Source of the DNA: Acrasis kona
Lineage: Eukaryota; Heterolobosea; Eutetramitea; Acrasida; Acrasidae
Direction: 5' to 3'
Assembly: GCA_026419775.2 (NCBI GenBank)
Contig: JAOPGA020000708.1
Coordinates: forward strand, 24,664 to 88,663
Length of the DNA stretch: 64,000 nt
How positions within the stretch are numbered: the stretch's first letter is position 1; each line of letters begins with the position of its first letter. A program made the position numbers and the translations under genes. This document shows positions 63,902-64,000 of the stretch, piece after piece. Below the pieces are notes generated by a model that saw only the letters and a program-made list of their open reading frames with translations, did not search any database and was not told the DNA's origin.

Positions 63902-64000
63902 ATGTCAGAAGAAGACACCCACGGGGAGTTGATCGTGTACGTTACCTATATTGGTGCCGTACGGAAAACCCAAGAAGATTGTAGAAAGCTATTAAACGTG
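63902..64000 (+). CDS. glutaredoxin-like protein, 3'-partial
   Basis: An ATG frame (MSEEDTHGELIVYVTYIGAVRKTQEDCRKLL...) runs 33 codons to the window edge. The strand IVYVTYIGAVRKT followed by EDC resembles the start of plant and animal glutaredoxin-like (GRXCR/SH3BGRL-type) domains in which the first catalytic Cys is absent. Too little is present to be sure. Confidence 0.5.
   Translation, partial: MSEEDTHGELIVYVTYIGAVRKTQEDCRKLLNV

Noticed and set aside
1-64000. Prokaryotic operons, CRISPR arrays, insertion sequences, tRNA and rRNA genes
   Set aside because: None seen; intron-bearing genes and eukaryote-specific families run through the whole window. A weakly structured tRNA could be missed by eye.

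Overview
The window is nuclear DNA of a gene-dense unicellular eukaryote. Genes lie on both strands with short gaps, use the standard code, and carry very short GT-AG introns: almost all those I could place by reading-frame continuity are 32-45 nt. One gene encodes a GspF-type type II secretion inner-membrane protein inside an intron-bearing nuclear region. Nuclear gspF is known only from protists with the mitochondrial type II secretion apparatus (heteroloboseans, jakobids, malawimonads and a few others). Together with the very short introns and moderate GC, this makes a heterolobosean (Naegleria/Acrasis type) the best guess. That is an inference.

1-19.1 kb: end of a TMEM175-like K+ channel, gamma-glutamyl hydrolase, mitochondrial Gsp F, a free-standing RING-Cys-relay E3 ligase (PHR/MYCBP2 C-terminus type), a GT4 glycosyltransferase, a long coiled-coil/LRR/IQ protein, a small orphan, the SAGA/ATAC adaptor Ada3 (ten exons), a secreted GH5-like hydrolase, methionine aminopeptidase 2 and RNase P subunit Rpp30.

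19.1-37.1 kb: a 7.7-kb (1,3)-beta-glucan synthase (GT48) whose frame is broken by one base at two T-runs, a poorly resolved 1.3-kb stretch with exon-like pieces on both strands, copine, an ABHD1/3-type hydrolase, an SLC13/DASS transporter (frame broken at an A7 run), a UBX protein, a sphingosine-1-phosphate phosphatase-like enzyme and an NDR/LATS kinase.

37.6-53 kb: an acidic poly-Q nuclear protein, a DTWD1-type tRNA acp3U transferase, the Dna2 nuclease-helicase, a six-TM orphan, an alpha/beta hydrolase, a secreted P-loop (zeta-toxin-like) protein, an oxysterol-binding protein with a 5-nt micro-exon, an ambiguous repeat-bearing kilobase, a coiled-coil type I membrane protein and a bacterial-type FAD monooxygenase.

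53.3-64 kb: kinesin-3, an MRH-domain (mannose-6-phosphate-receptor-like) sorting receptor, Ctu2, a Rho GTPase with a 14-nt micro-exon, an AWS-SET histone methyltransferase, a possible small secreted peptide, an orphan, Cdc123 and the start of a glutaredoxin-like gene.

These are mostly ordinary housekeeping genes (translation, tRNA modification, chromatin, trafficking) in no functional cluster. The most interesting items are the mitochondrial GspF, the minimal RING-Cys-relay ligase, the repeated one-base frame breaks at homopolymers, and the micro-exons. Exon coordinates were derived by hand from frame continuity, splice consensus and family motifs. No database search was run.
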